NCBI GenBank assembly: GCA_003243275.1
Contig: QFQR01000005.1
Location: forward strand, 62,001-126,000
Source: Leifsonia xyli
Lineage (GTDB): Bacteria > Actinomycetota > Actinomycetes > Actinomycetales > Microbacteriaceae
Direction of reading: 5' to 3'
DNA length: 64,000 nt
Within the stretch, counting starts at the first letter, position 1; the number at the start of each line of letters is the position of its first letter. Of the stretch, positions 15,972-24,764 are shown one piece after another. A model generated the notes under the pieces. The model ran no database searches and had not been told where the DNA came from. It was given only the letters and a program-made list of their open reading frames with translations. Made by a program: the position numbers and the translations under genes.

Positions 15972-17824
15972 GCGAGGAGGGTCGCAACGAAACGCCGCCG
16001 TCGGTCGCGCTGGCCCGCGCCATGCTGCGCGAAAGCCTGTCGCGCGAGACCCGCGCGGCGCTCAATTCTCGAGCGCCGACGCTCGTCATCCTCGTCGTGC
16101 CGGGCGCCGACGCGATGTCGTCGCTCGCCGCCGCCCTCAGCGCGCGCTGGCCGCGTCTTCGCATGATCCATGTGCCGCGCCCGCCGAAGGCGCACAACGT
16201 CGTCGACAAGCCGTATCTCGACGCGCCCTACGTGGTGATGTCGCCGAACGCGGACTGGATCGATCCGCCGATCGTCGCCGCCGCCGACCATCGCAACGAG
16301 ATCCGGATCGGGCCCAAAACGGTGCGCGAGGCGATCCGGGTCGTCACCGGCGACCGCGTCGCGGTTTCGCAGGGCGACGTCTCCGGCCTCGGTCGTGACG
16401 ACATCGTCTATGCGCTGCGCCCCCGCTCCAGCGGCGCGGCATGCCTCGCCCGCCTCAAGCGCGCCGTCGTCGCACGTCGCGGGATCGATGGCGCCGCTTC
16501 AAGCGCAGACGCCAGCGCGCCCGATCTCGACAGCTTGAGCGGTTTCGGCCCGGCGCTCGCCGAGCTGCGGCGGGTCGCAGCCGACGTCGAACGGATGCTC
16601 GCGGCGAAGGGTTTTCAGCGCGGCCCGTCTGTCCTGATGCGTGGTCCTCCGGGAACGGGCAAGACGATGATGGCCTCCGCGCTTGCGCAGACTGTCGGCC
16701 TGCCGATCCTGAAGAGTTCGGTCGGGGCGTGGTTTCCCTATGACGCCCATCTCGGCAACGTCATCGGCTGCGCCCGCCAGTTCTTCCAGCGCGCCGCGGA
16801 GCTCGGGCCCTGCGTCGCCTTTCTCGACGAGATCGACGGCCTCCCCAACCGGGAAAGCATGGACACCGATCGCTCTTCCTGGTGGACGCCGCTCGTCAAC
16901 ACCGTGCTGACCGAGATCGACGCGCTGAGGAATTCCGGCCGCGGCGTCGTGCTGGTCGGCGCAACCAACCAGTACGAAAAACTCGACGCCGCCCTGAAGC
17001 GGGCCGGCCGGTTCGACGTCCATGTCGAGGTGCTCGGTCCGACCACGCCCGACGAGGTGGCGGGCGTGCTGCGGTTTCATCTGAAACACGATCTCGTCGG
17101 CGACGACATCGCCCTAATCGCGACGCTCGCGTCCTCGCGCAAGGCGAGCGGCGCGGAGCTCGCAAACTTCGTCGCCCGGGCCCGGGCGCGGGCCGAGATC
17201 CTCAAACGCCCGCTCGAGCTGCAAGATCTCTTGAACGAGGTCGCGCCGCCCGATTGCCGGAGTTCTGCGATGCGCCGCCGCACCGCGATCCACGAGGCGG
17301 CCCACGCGGTTATTGCGCATGCGCTCGGATTTTCCGTGCCGTCGGTGAGCGTGGTCGCGCAAGGCCGTGCGCTCGGACACACGCTCGTCGAGGACGGCGA
17401 CCGGGAGACCAACACCCGCGACACCATCGAGGCCCACGCCGTCGTGTCGCTCGCGGGCCGTGCGGCCGACATTCATTTGTCGGGGGCCGCGACCGCCAAC
17501 GCCGGGCATGACCTGACCGGGGCGACGCGGCTCCTCACGGCGATCCACGCCTGTTTTGGCCTTGGCGAGGGCCTGGTCGCGCGTGGCGACCCGGAGGAGG
17601 CGGAAAGGCTGCCGGCCTTCGATCCGGCGCTTAAGGCCCAGGTCGAGATCGACCTCAGGCGGCTGATGGCGGAGGCCGAAAAACTGGTGCGCCGGCACGA
17701 GCGCGCGATCGTGGCGCTCGCCGAGCATCTGCTGGTGACGCGGGTCGCTTCGGGCGCGGATCTGGTGCGGATCTTTGACGCGGCGGCCCCGCGCGGCCGC
17801 GCGCCGCGGAGGCCGAAGCCGTGA
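15968..17824 (+). CDS. Soluble FtsH-like AAA+ ATPase with M41 peptidase domain
   Basis: A 618-residue protein. Residues about 1-190 form an unrecognised N-terminal domain. An AAA+ module follows, with Walker A GPPGTGKTMM (near 225), Walker B CVAFLDEIDGLPN, sensor 1 VLVGATNQ and arginine-finger region RAGRFDVHVE. The C-terminal part carries the M41 zinc motif HEAAHAVIAHALGF (near residue 440) and a downstream HDLTGATRL segment where FtsH has its third ligand. Unlike FtsH it lacks N-terminal transmembrane helices, so it should be cytosolic. The ATG at 15968 overlaps the preceding stop. A longer open frame upstream is not used. It probably degrades or remodels specific substrates brought by its two small partners; a role in element maintenance or phage defence is possible but unproven. 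Confidence 0.85.
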   Translation: MSEEGRNETPPSVALARAMLRESLSRETRAALNSRAPTLVILVVPGADAMSSLAAALSARWPRLRMIHVPRPPKAHNVVDKPYLDAPYVVMSPNADWIDPPIVAAADHRNEIRIGPKTVREAIRVVTGDRVAVSQGDVSGLGRDDIVYALRPRSSGAACLARLKRAVVARRGIDGAASSADASAPDLDSLSGFGPALAELRRVAADVERMLAAKGFQRGPSVLMRGPPGTGKTMMASALAQTVGLPILKSSVGAWFPYDAHLGNVIGCARQFFQRAAELGPCVAFLDEIDGLPNRESMDTDRSSWWTPLVNTVLTEIDALRNSGRGVVLVGATNQYEKLDAALKRAGRFDVHVEVLGPTTPDEVAGVLRFHLKHDLVGDDIALIATLASSRKASGAELANFVARARARAEILKRPLELQDLLNEVAPPDCRSSAMRRRTAIHEAAHAVIAHALGFSVPSVSVVAQGRALGHTLVEDGDRETNTRDTIEAHAVVSLAGRAADIHLSGAATANAGHDLTGATRLLTAIHACFGLGEGLVARGDPEEAERLPAFDPALKAQVEIDLRRLMAEAEKLVRRHERAIVALAEHLLVTRVASGADLVRIFDAAAPRGRAPRRPKP

Positions 17825-17995
17825 CCTTGCAGTCGAACGGACGGGCCCGACGCGCAAGAATGGCGTCGACGCGGTCCCTCATGGCGATGAGGAATTGGCC
17901 CAAATTCGACGTCAAAACTGACATCGGACTGATATCGGCGCTTCTGGCGGTCAACGCCGCTGCGCTCAAAGTCCAAGAGGGTGTATGGGTTGGAC

Positions 17996-18041
17996 TGGAG
18001 CGGGCGAAGGGAATCGAACCCTCGTATGCAGCTTGGGAAGC
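17996..18041 (-). repeat. tRNA-Gly(CCC) 3' fragment, likely attachment site
   Basis: Read on the minus strand, the sequence holds anticodon loop TTCCCAA, the right half of the anticodon stem, variable loop, a complete T arm (GAGGG TTCGATT CCCTT), the acceptor 3' strand CGCCCGC and TCCA. The 5' half is missing: the bases before the loop do not pair with GCTGC and no D arm is present. This is the typical half-tRNA left at one end of an element integrated in a tRNA gene. The tyrosine integrase starts 150 bp away. By polarity, the element lies to the right and the intact tRNA should be at its other end, which I did not find here. The rest of 17825-18195 holds no gene. Confidence 0.75.
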
Positions 18042-18195
18042 GCATTTCTGCGCTCCCGCTTCAGGAAGTGAAATTGGCCAATCCCTTAAATCTTACGGGC
18101 TTATAACCCGATCGCCGACCTCGGTCGCGCGGTGTTGGCGCCCCCAAATCCTCATTCGAGGAATGCGCCGTCTGGTAGCGGGCTGGTAGCGACTG

Positions 18196-19782
18196 ATGGC
18201 CTTCTCCGTCAAAAAGATGAGCCTCACGCCCGCGACCATCGTCAAGGCCGAAACGCTCCTGCGCGAGCGCCGCCATGTCCCCGGCGAGGAGTGGCGCGAG
18301 CCTCGATCAGGCTTCACCATCAGGTTCTATCAGGAAACCGCGTCCTTTCTCCTGCGCCACGAAAAGGCGACCCCGACGTTCGGGGCCGTGGGAGAGCTCC
18401 AGGGTCATGTAGCGCGCCATCTGGCCAACCAATGCAAGCAGGCGATCCGCGACGGTCGCGACCACAATGCTTACCTCAAGACCTACCTTGAAGGGCTGAC
18501 CGCGGGCGCAAACGCGACCGACGCGCATGTCGAGGCGACCAAGGCTTCGGCCGTCAATGGCGGCGTCATCTCCGACCCTGCCGACATCTGGCTCTGGCCC
18601 GAACTGGTCGCAGCGTACCTCGACTATAAGACGACGCACGTGCTCAAAGAGGGACGCTCGGCCAACTCCTACAAGCGCTTCTTCGACGACCCGGCGTTCG
18701 AGCCGTTACGATCAAGACGCGCTTCCGAACTGACTCACGTCGATTATTTCCGTCTGAGGCGCGCCCTCGTGCCGTCCGGCGAGAAGCCGAACGCGCGGGC
18801 CGCCGACGTCATCGGGGCCACGATCGGCATGCTGGACTGGGCTTGGGCCAACGAGCCTGAGCGCGCCGGGCTGCTCGATCGCGATCCGATCTGGCGCGCG
18901 ATCAAAGTCAGCTACAAGTCCAAGCCCAGGCGTCGCGCTCCAAAGCCCAACGAAATCGCCCGCCTGCTCCTGGCGGTAGAGCGTCACGCGGCGCTGGGCG
19001 ATGGCGTGGTGACGGCCTCTGTGACCGTCCGGACCTTTCTTCTGTTCGTCGCGGTGACCTGCCAGCGCACCGGAGCGGCGATGCAGCTGAAACGCGAGGA
19101 CGTGCGCCCCCATAAGACACGTGAGGGCTGGCGCGTCGTTCACTTCCCCGAGGCCGTCATGAAGGGGCAGGAGGACGAAGCTTTCGCGCATGCGGTGCCG
19201 ATTCCGCCCCGCCTCGGTGAAGCGCTCGATCGCCTTTGGGCGCAGGTCGATCCGCAGAACAAGAGCGTCTGGGCCTTCCCAGCGCATCGCGGCGATGGAC
19301 ATGTGGCCGCGAACTGCCTGAACGCTCTGTTCCGGAAGATGAACGGCAGGGCAGGGGACGAACGCCCGGCGACCAAGAAACATTACGAAGGAAAGCCAGG
19401 CCCGAAGCCGCGTGAGCGCCGCGCTGGTTTGAACCCCGACCTGTTCGAGATCTATCTCAGGCCGCTCAAGGATAGCAGCAAAGAGCAGACATACTTCACG
19501 CCGCACGACACCAGGAGATCGATCACCAACTTCCTGAAGAACCGGCGGCTTGGCGGCGGCGCTACAGCAATTCTCGCGCACAAGATGGACGACGTGGACA
19601 TCGGCGAGCACGACGAGCAGACCAAAGCCGAGCGAATGTCCACGACCACCAGCCGTTATTACGATACGGCCCAGCAGATCCCGCTCAAGACCGAGGCCAT
19701 GATCCTATGGGTCGAGGCCCTTGAGGCGGCGCTCGAAAGCGAGCGTGAAGAGGTCGAACGGATCGCGCGCACGCTGGCGTGA
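18196..19782 (+). CDS. Tyrosine recombinase (phage-type integrase)
   Basis: A 528-residue integrase. Catalytic-domain residues can be placed as R in TCQRTGAAMQLKREDV (about residue 295), H-x-x-R in TPHDTRRSITNFL (about 438), the second His position in LAHKMDD and the nucleophile Tyr in TTTSRYYDTAQQ (about 480). The N-terminal 200 residues resemble an arm/core-binding region. It is longer than typical phage integrases (350-450). Adjacent to the tRNA-Gly fragment it is the enzyme expected to have integrated the element. No excisionase was recognised. Confidence 0.9.
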   Translation: MAFSVKKMSLTPATIVKAETLLRERRHVPGEEWREPRSGFTIRFYQETASFLLRHEKATPTFGAVGELQGHVARHLANQCKQAIRDGRDHNAYLKTYLEGLTAGANATDAHVEATKASAVNGGVISDPADIWLWPELVAAYLDYKTTHVLKEGRSANSYKRFFDDPAFEPLRSRRASELTHVDYFRLRRALVPSGEKPNARAADVIGATIGMLDWAWANEPERAGLLDRDPIWRAIKVSYKSKPRRRAPKPNEIARLLLAVERHAALGDGVVTASVTVRTFLLFVAVTCQRTGAAMQLKREDVRPHKTREGWRVVHFPEAVMKGQEDEAFAHAVPIPPRLGEALDRLWAQVDPQNKSVWAFPAHRGDGHVAANCLNALFRKMNGRAGDERPATKKHYEGKPGPKPRERRAGLNPDLFEIYLRPLKDSSKEQTYFTPHDTRRSITNFLKNRRLGGGATAILAHKMDDVDIGEHDEQTKAERMSTTTSRYYDTAQQIPLKTEAMILWVEALEAALESEREEVERIARTLA

Positions 19783-20155
19783 CATCCGTCGAAGATCCCG
19801 CGGCGACGATCGCCGCGCGCCCGGGCCCCAATGGGCCGTCGCCGATCATCTCGGTGCCCGTCATGCCCACGCGTAAAACCCCGCGGCAGGAACGCTCCTC
19901 GCCGCCTTCGTCAGCCGGTCGCCCGGCGCCCCTCGACGCCGATTGCAAGAGCGCCATATGCGCGCCTCCCGCGGTCGAAGCGGACGGCCAGATCCCTACA
20001 GGAATGAGGCGACTGATAGCGGCTCTCGCCGGATTGCGAGCCCACTGAATGTCAAAAATAGACATTTATAGATGTGCAAAATGAATCGCATGTGCTATGG
20101 TTAAGGAGTGGAAGCGGCCTGGGTCCTCCGGTCGCAAGCGTCAGAAGGAGGTCTC
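19783..20155. promoter_or_regulatory. Intergenic region with AATGTC/GACATT inverted repeat
   Basis: No gene is supported here. An AT-rich stretch near 20040-20100 contains an inverted repeat with arms AATGTC (20048-20053) and GACATT (20061-20066) separated by seven bases. It is just upstream of the small-gene/serine-recombinase transcript and is a candidate promoter/operator. Confidence 0.3.
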
Positions 20156-20455
20156 ATGGCCTACGCGCGCTTTTCCCCAAACGGCCGGCTGCTGATTGAG
20201 GAGCAGTCGGGCGACGACTGGCTCTTCGAGCTGCCGTGGCCTGAAGAGGATCGCCGCAAGGTCGCCGATCGCATGCGCCGCGGAACGGCGACGAACGCGC
20301 TGACATCCGACCGCGTCAGGCGTCGCGTGAGCGGCTCCACCTGCGCCTGCGGGCGCGTCCTGGCGTCGGACGTCGGCGAGGGGGCCGCTCTGGCCGAACG
20401 CTGCGTGATCTGCGGCGGCTACGTTCGCCGCCGCCGCCGCATGCCCGAGCGCTGA
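20156..20455 (+). CDS. Small element protein with putative zinc ribbon
   Basis: A 99-residue protein behind a near-ideal ribosome site (AAGGAGGT, 20146-20153). The N-terminal half reads RFSPNGRLLIEEQSGDDWLFELPWPEEDRRKVADRM. The C-terminal part has CxC and CxxC pairs (STCACGRVLAS and ERCVICGGYVRRRRR), a plausible zinc ribbon with a basic tail. No named family. Cargo or regulator of the integrated element. Confidence 0.65.
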   Translation: MAYARFSPNGRLLIEEQSGDDWLFELPWPEEDRRKVADRMRRGTATNALTSDRVRRRVSGSTCACGRVLASDVGEGAALAERCVICGGYVRRRRRMPER

Positions 20456-20550
20456 TCGAAAGCGGCGACAAGCTCCGGGCCGGCGGCCGCGCCGGCCTGA
20501 ATTCGCGTGTTCAGACCGATCCATCCCGTTCGTGACGAGGAGACGATTAC

Positions 20551-20748
20551 ATGAAGCGCACCAACCTCATGACCTCGACGGCGCTCCAGACGCTGTCGCA
20601 CGCCGGCCAGATCACGCTGCCGGTCGAGCCGGCCAGTAATGACCCGCGTCCCATCCGCTACATCTCGCGGCGCTGTGAGACCGGTTCCATCCCGCGCCAG
20701 GGCGAGTTGATCCGCCGCTCGCTCAAAGGCCGCGTGCGCCTGATCTAA
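20551..20748 (+). CDS. Small unrecognised element protein
   Basis: Sixty-five residues, basic, starting MKRTNLMTSTALQTL with a GAGGAG ribosome site upstream. It sits between the zinc-ribbon gene and the serine recombinase, same direction. No domain; it could be a recombination directionality factor by size and charge, but nothing in the sequence proves that. Confidence 0.5.
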   Translation: MKRTNLMTSTALQTLSHAGQITLPVEPASNDPRPIRYISRRCETGSIPRQGELIRRSLKGRVRLI

Positions 20749-20921
20749 GACCAAAACAGAGCGACGCCTTCGCGTCGCCGTTTCGGATCGGGCTGGCGAT
20801 CGACATCGCCGGCCCTATCGCCGTCGCCATCCAGCTCATGCGTCTGCAGTTCCGCCGCCCAAGCAGACGGGAGGCGGTGCGCTTGCGCGTCGCTTTCGTC
20901 ACCCACCGCAAGGATATTCTC

Positions 20922-23660
20922 ATGCCCAGAACCACCGCCCCCAAGGCCGCTGCCTCCAAGACCACCGCCCCCGAGACCGGCTCGAAGCCGAAGGCCGCGC
21001 GTCCGCGCAAGGCGGCGAGCCGTCGCTCGAGCGCGATCGCGCCGGATGTAACCACGGCCGCCGCAGAGACGATCGCCAAGTCCGCCCGCAAGGCCGTCCC
21101 GACCCGCAAGAGCGCCGCGGCGAGCCGGCGCTCCGTTGCGATCGCGCCGATCGCCGTCACCCGCGCCGCTCCCGCGAAGGAGAAGCGCAAGCTCGGCCGG
21201 GCTGCGGACGACGCGATGGCCAAGCCCGCCGGGAAGGCCGCCGAGATCAAGTCGGCCCCGACCAAGGCCAAGCGCAAGCTCGGGCCCAAGCAGACGCCGA
21301 TCGCCGAAATGGATCTGGCGCTGATGAAGGCCGGCAAGTTCGACGACGCGAAGCTGCCGGTTGAGGACGTGGCGGCGATCGCGGCCGCCGGCGAGCCGGC
21401 CAGGAAGGTGACGAAGAAGGCGGCCAAAAAGATCGCCCCGCAGGAGATCACGGCGGCGCCGACGTGCAGGCCTATGCCTGTCGACGACGTGGCGCTCGTT
21501 CCCGCTCAGCCTTTCGTCGGACGCTTCCAGGACCGTCCGCATCGCTCCCCCGTAACCCCGGGCGCGACCTTCGTCGAGGCCGAACAGTCGCGGCTGCCCG
21601 AAGACTATCGCAACCAGCTGGTCATTCCCAAGGCGGTCAGGCCGGTCAAGGCGCATAAGCGCATGATCGGATACTTGCGGTATTCGTCCTCGGCGCAAAG
21701 CATTAACAGCCTCATCCGTCAGGAAGAGCTTATCCGCGAATACGCCATGCTGAATGGCATGGAGTTGATTTGTGTCCTCAAGGACAGGGCGACGAAGGGA
21801 ACGATCTATCATCGTCCCTCGCTCGACGAGGCGCTTGCGATGATCAGAAGAGGCGAGGCCGATGGTCTGCTCGCCGAAGACTGCGACCGCTTCGCGCGCA
21901 AGCACTCGATACTGACGCTTCTGTTCGAAGAGCTGAAGGAGTTGGGCGCCGAACTCTGGACGATGACCAAAGGCCATGTCGCGAACGCCACGCAGGCCGC
22001 CCTGTACGGCGCGATCGCCGCGGACGACCGTGATCGCACCGTCGAAAGGTTCATCGCCGGAATGAGGCTCGCGATCCGCCAGGGGCGCGTCCGCAACCTG
22101 CCCTACGGCTACGTCAAGATCGACGACGTCTACGAGATCGAGGACGAGGCGGCCGATGTCATCCGGCTGATCTTCCAGCTCGCGGCGACCGGCGCGACCT
22201 CGAGCGACATCGCTCGCTATCTCAACGCCAAGAACAAGAAGAGCCCCAAGGGCGGCGACTGGTCCTGGACGACTGTCCGCAGTCACCTCGAAAACCCCAT
22301 TTACGGGGGCGTTTTCTTGTGGGGGCGCAAGCGGAAGGGCCGTCCGGCGAGCAGGCTGCCCACGATCGAGGTCGACGTGCCCTCGCTTGCGATCGTCAAG
22401 CCGCACATCTGGGACAAGGTGATGAAGCGTGTCCTTGCGCGCAAGCCGCGGCCCAAGGACGAAAAGCCGACGAAGCTGCGTGCGAGGACCCTGTCCGAAT
22501 TCTTGTACGGAGCGGTGACCTGCGAGCTCTGCGGCCGGCCGATGCTTCGCCAATGGTACAGCAAGGGCGGGAGCAAGCCGCAGTTGCAGTTCTACTGCAT
22601 GGGCGTCGGCGACGAGGTCACCCACACCATCCAGGCGCATGTGGTCCAGGACGTCGCGCTCGATTGCATCGCCAGGCACATCCTGACGCCCGAGGGCGAG
22701 GCCGCGTTCCAGCAGGACTACGAGCTCAACCGCAAGCGCGACAAGCGCGCCGTCGCCAGGGAGCGCAAGATCGCCGCCCTCAAATTTCAGGCCAAGGACG
22801 CCGAGGCCGACGAGACCGGCAAGTCGAGCTGGATGCGTGGCGCCGACGAAGATCGCCGTGTGCGCCTGCGAGAAGCGCTCGAGAAGGAGGTCGATCGCCT
22901 GCGTGACAATCTCAACGCGCTGATTCTGCGCGACAAGCGGTTCGAGGACGAGGACGTCGCCCGTGAGTCGCTCAAGCAGCGCCTCGATCGGCTGCGCCTC
23001 GACGAGCCGGTCCAGGATGGGACGAAGGAGGGCTTTGCGCTCCTCGACGCGCTCCAGGACATCTTCGTCGGCGCGAGCGTACGTCTCGACCGTGACGCCT
23101 CCTGCTGCGACGTGACCATCCGTCTGGCCCCCTTCGGCGACGCTCGCGCGATCCGTGAGGTCGAGGCGGCGCGCGCGGCCGGCGAGGACGTGCCAGACCT
23201 CGCCCATGCCGTCGCGACGCAGAGCCGCCGGATCTATTTCCGGCCGGGCCGCAAGCTCGGCGACGCCTACATGGCCCGATTGCATCGCGCCATGGCTGGC
23301 GGTCGCTGGCGTTTGAGCCCGCAGGATTACGACCGCATCGCCAGGCTGACGCCGGCGGTTAGGAAGTTGCCCGCGTCCTGGTCGCGCGAGCAGCACGTGG
23401 AGTTCGTGCGCGCGCTGATCGTGGCCGACGCCGCCAATTTCGGGGTGTATGACCTTGAGAAGATCATTGGCCGTCGCCCGGAGAGCGGCGGGCTTGTCTA
23501 CGCCTACATGCGCTTCACCGAGGCCGGCGGCGGCGACCAGCTGCGTGACGCGCTGGAGCGGCTTGATCTCGAGATGGTCCCGAAGCCGTCGTTCAAGCCG
23601 TTCAGCAGGCGCGGCAAGCTCCGCGTGCTGCGGTGGCTCCCCGAATGGGACGTCGCCTGA
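20922..23660 (+). CDS. Large serine recombinase with histone-H1-like N-terminal tail
   Basis: A 912-residue protein, far longer than usual large serine recombinases. Residues 1 to about 180 are Ala/Lys/Pro/Thr-rich and repetitive (ASRRS-x-AIAP twice; KRKLG twice), like histone H1 tails. The catalytic domain starts near 247: IGYLRYSSSAQS carries the nucleophile Ser255, RQEELIREYA follows, and DRFARKHS matches the resolvase DRxxR region. The Recombinase domain contains GYVKIDDVYEIEDEAADVI and NPIYGGVFLWGRKRKGR; a zinc ribbon begins CELCGRPMLRQW with later Cys. A coiled segment and a further 250 residues follow. The ATG at 20922 is preceded by AAGGA. It may mobilise this or a nested element. Confidence 0.85.
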   Translation: MPRTTAPKAAASKTTAPETGSKPKAARPRKAASRRSSAIAPDVTTAAAETIAKSARKAVPTRKSAAASRRSVAIAPIAVTRAAPAKEKRKLGRAADDAMAKPAGKAAEIKSAPTKAKRKLGPKQTPIAEMDLALMKAGKFDDAKLPVEDVAAIAAAGEPARKVTKKAAKKIAPQEITAAPTCRPMPVDDVALVPAQPFVGRFQDRPHRSPVTPGATFVEAEQSRLPEDYRNQLVIPKAVRPVKAHKRMIGYLRYSSSAQSINSLIRQEELIREYAMLNGMELICVLKDRATKGTIYHRPSLDEALAMIRRGEADGLLAEDCDRFARKHSILTLLFEELKELGAELWTMTKGHVANATQAALYGAIAADDRDRTVERFIAGMRLAIRQGRVRNLPYGYVKIDDVYEIEDEAADVIRLIFQLAATGATSSDIARYLNAKNKKSPKGGDWSWTTVRSHLENPIYGGVFLWGRKRKGRPASRLPTIEVDVPSLAIVKPHIWDKVMKRVLARKPRPKDEKPTKLRARTLSEFLYGAVTCELCGRPMLRQWYSKGGSKPQLQFYCMGVGDEVTHTIQAHVVQDVALDCIARHILTPEGEAAFQQDYELNRKRDKRAVARERKIAALKFQAKDAEADETGKSSWMRGADEDRRVRLREALEKEVDRLRDNLNALILRDKRFEDEDVARESLKQRLDRLRLDEPVQDGTKEGFALLDALQDIFVGASVRLDRDASCCDVTIRLAPFGDARAIREVEAARAAGEDVPDLAHAVATQSRRIYFRPGRKLGDAYMARLHRAMAGGRWRLSPQDYDRIARLTPAVRKLPASWSREQHVEFVRALIVADAANFGVYDLEKIIGRRPESGGLVYAYMRFTEAGGGDQLRDALERLDLEMVPKPSFKPFSRRGKLRVLRWLPEWDVA

Positions 23661-23673
23661 GCCGGAACGAACG

Positions 23674-23700
23674 AGGGCGGGAGATCATCCCGCCCTTTTT
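23674..23700. terminator. Bidirectional rho-independent terminator
   Basis: Perfect 9-bp stem AGGGCGGGA/TCCCGCCCT with loop GATCA, followed by about eight T on the plus strand. It terminates the serine recombinase transcript. The convergent gene on the minus strand has its stop codon inside the loop (23685-23687), so the hairpin also ends that transcript. Confidence 0.9.
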
Positions 23701-24764
23701 TTTGCGCCTGATCGGGTCGCCTTGGACGGTTGCGCCGCTGTCTTGGGCCGCGCCCGGCCAGCGCTTGTCGTCCGCCCTGCGCGCGCTGGCGCAGGCGCAG
23801 GCGTCCTGTCCGGCTTGGCGGCCGCGCTAGTCTGGCCAGCGTCCGCGCTTGTCTTGCCGCCATCAGCCTCACAGCCGTCTGGCGTCGTCTCGTCGCTTGG
23901 CGCCTCTTCCGCCGCGTCGGCGCCGAGGTTCCACACCACGATCTTTCCTTCGAGTTTGTCGGCCCCGATGTCCGGGTTCCAGACGCCCCTGATCGCCCGC
24001 ACGCCATCCAGCAGATGCTCGGCATGCTGCTTGGCGCGCGCCGAGGCGCACGCCAGCACGACGTGATGATGGGTAAGGATAAACCCCATCGCCTGCTGCA
24101 ACGCCTCGCGGCAGCGCGTCAGCTCCGCGGCCTTGTCCAGGAGCGGTCCGGCCGAAACGACGACGACGAGCTCGTCATCCCCTCCTTCGACCTGCCTGCG
24201 CAACACGGTATGCCCTTCCGATAGCCCGCTCGTGCGATCGTCGAGTTCATAGTCGGGGAACCGGTCGAGCGCCGTCTCCCGCACCAGGGCGCGGAACGCA
24301 TGCGGGGTCCGAGCCCCCATGTCTTTGACCGAAGCGTTCGGACGGGCCTTCCTTGCCTCTTCGATGAAGTCGTCGATCTCCTGATCGCCTGCGGCGAACT
24401 CGAGCGCCGCCTTGTGCGCGCCGCGCTTGTTGCGCCGATGCCAGCGGCGCAGCTCTTCAACAACCGCGATCGGGAAGCTCGCGAGCGCGACGTCCGGAAA
24501 CGGCTTGGTCTCGATAAACTTATAGGTTGAAACAGCGCGACGCAGGTAGCCGGGGCTCATGCCGAGCGGCTCCGCCAGACGGGCGAAGACATCGGCGCGC
24601 TCGCCGTGAGCGGCCGCGTCGATCTTGGCCGCGACCTTCCGCGCCACGGCGACCCAGCGCTGCTCGATCTTGCTTTTTTTAGGGATTAGCCCATTCCGGC
24701 GGGCGCGCCTTGTCCCCTGGGAGGAATAGGCTAATCCCTCATCCTTGAGGACCCGTTCCAGCAT
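23685..24764 (-). CDS. Unrecognised protein with HTH-like N-terminus and Ala/Lys-rich tail
   Basis: A 359-residue protein from ATG 24764, which has CGGAG in front; an upstream ATG at 24863 lacks a ribosome site. Residues about 30-110 include a possible helix-turn-helix (FARLAEPLGMSPGYLRRAVSTYKFI). A central region follows (LVRETALDRFPDYELDDRTSG, DDELVVVVSAGPLLDKAAELTRC, FILTHHHVVLACASARAKQHAEHLLDG). The last 80 residues are Ala/Lys/Pro/Thr-rich low complexity resembling the tail of the facing serine recombinase. No known family. It shares a terminator with the recombinase and probably belongs to the same element; a DNA-binding role is inferred from the HTH and basic tail. Confidence 0.65.
   Translation of the reverse strand: MLERVLKDEGLAYSSQGTRRARRNGLIPKKSKIEQRWVAVARKVAAKIDAAAHGERADVFARLAEPLGMSPGYLRRAVSTYKFIETKPFPDVALASFPIAVVEELRRWHRRNKRGAHKAALEFAAGDQEIDDFIEEARKARPNASVKDMGARTPHAFRALVRETALDRFPDYELDDRTSGLSEGHTVLRRQVEGGDDELVVVVSAGPLLDKAAELTRCREALQQAMGFILTHHHVVLACASARAKQHAEHLLDGVRAIRGVWNPDIGADKLEGKIVVWNLGADAAEEAPSDETTPDGCEADGGKTSADAGQTSAAAKPDRTPAPAPARAGRTTSAGRARPKTAAQPSKATRSGAKKRAG

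Noticed and set aside
18085..18125. tRNA-like anticodon arm (CGGGC TTATAAC CCG)
   Set aside because: No D arm, T arm or acceptor stem can be built around it, so it is not a tRNA gene.
19685..20065. 126-codon minus-strand frame overlapping the integrase end
   Set aside because: Overlaps the 3' end of the integrase antisense and has no recognisable domain or ribosome site.
20745..23396. Very long open frame (883 codons) on the minus strand
   Set aside because: It lies fully antisense to the serine recombinase, which has clear catalytic motifs. Its Arg/Leu/Gly-rich text is what high-GC antisense frames give.
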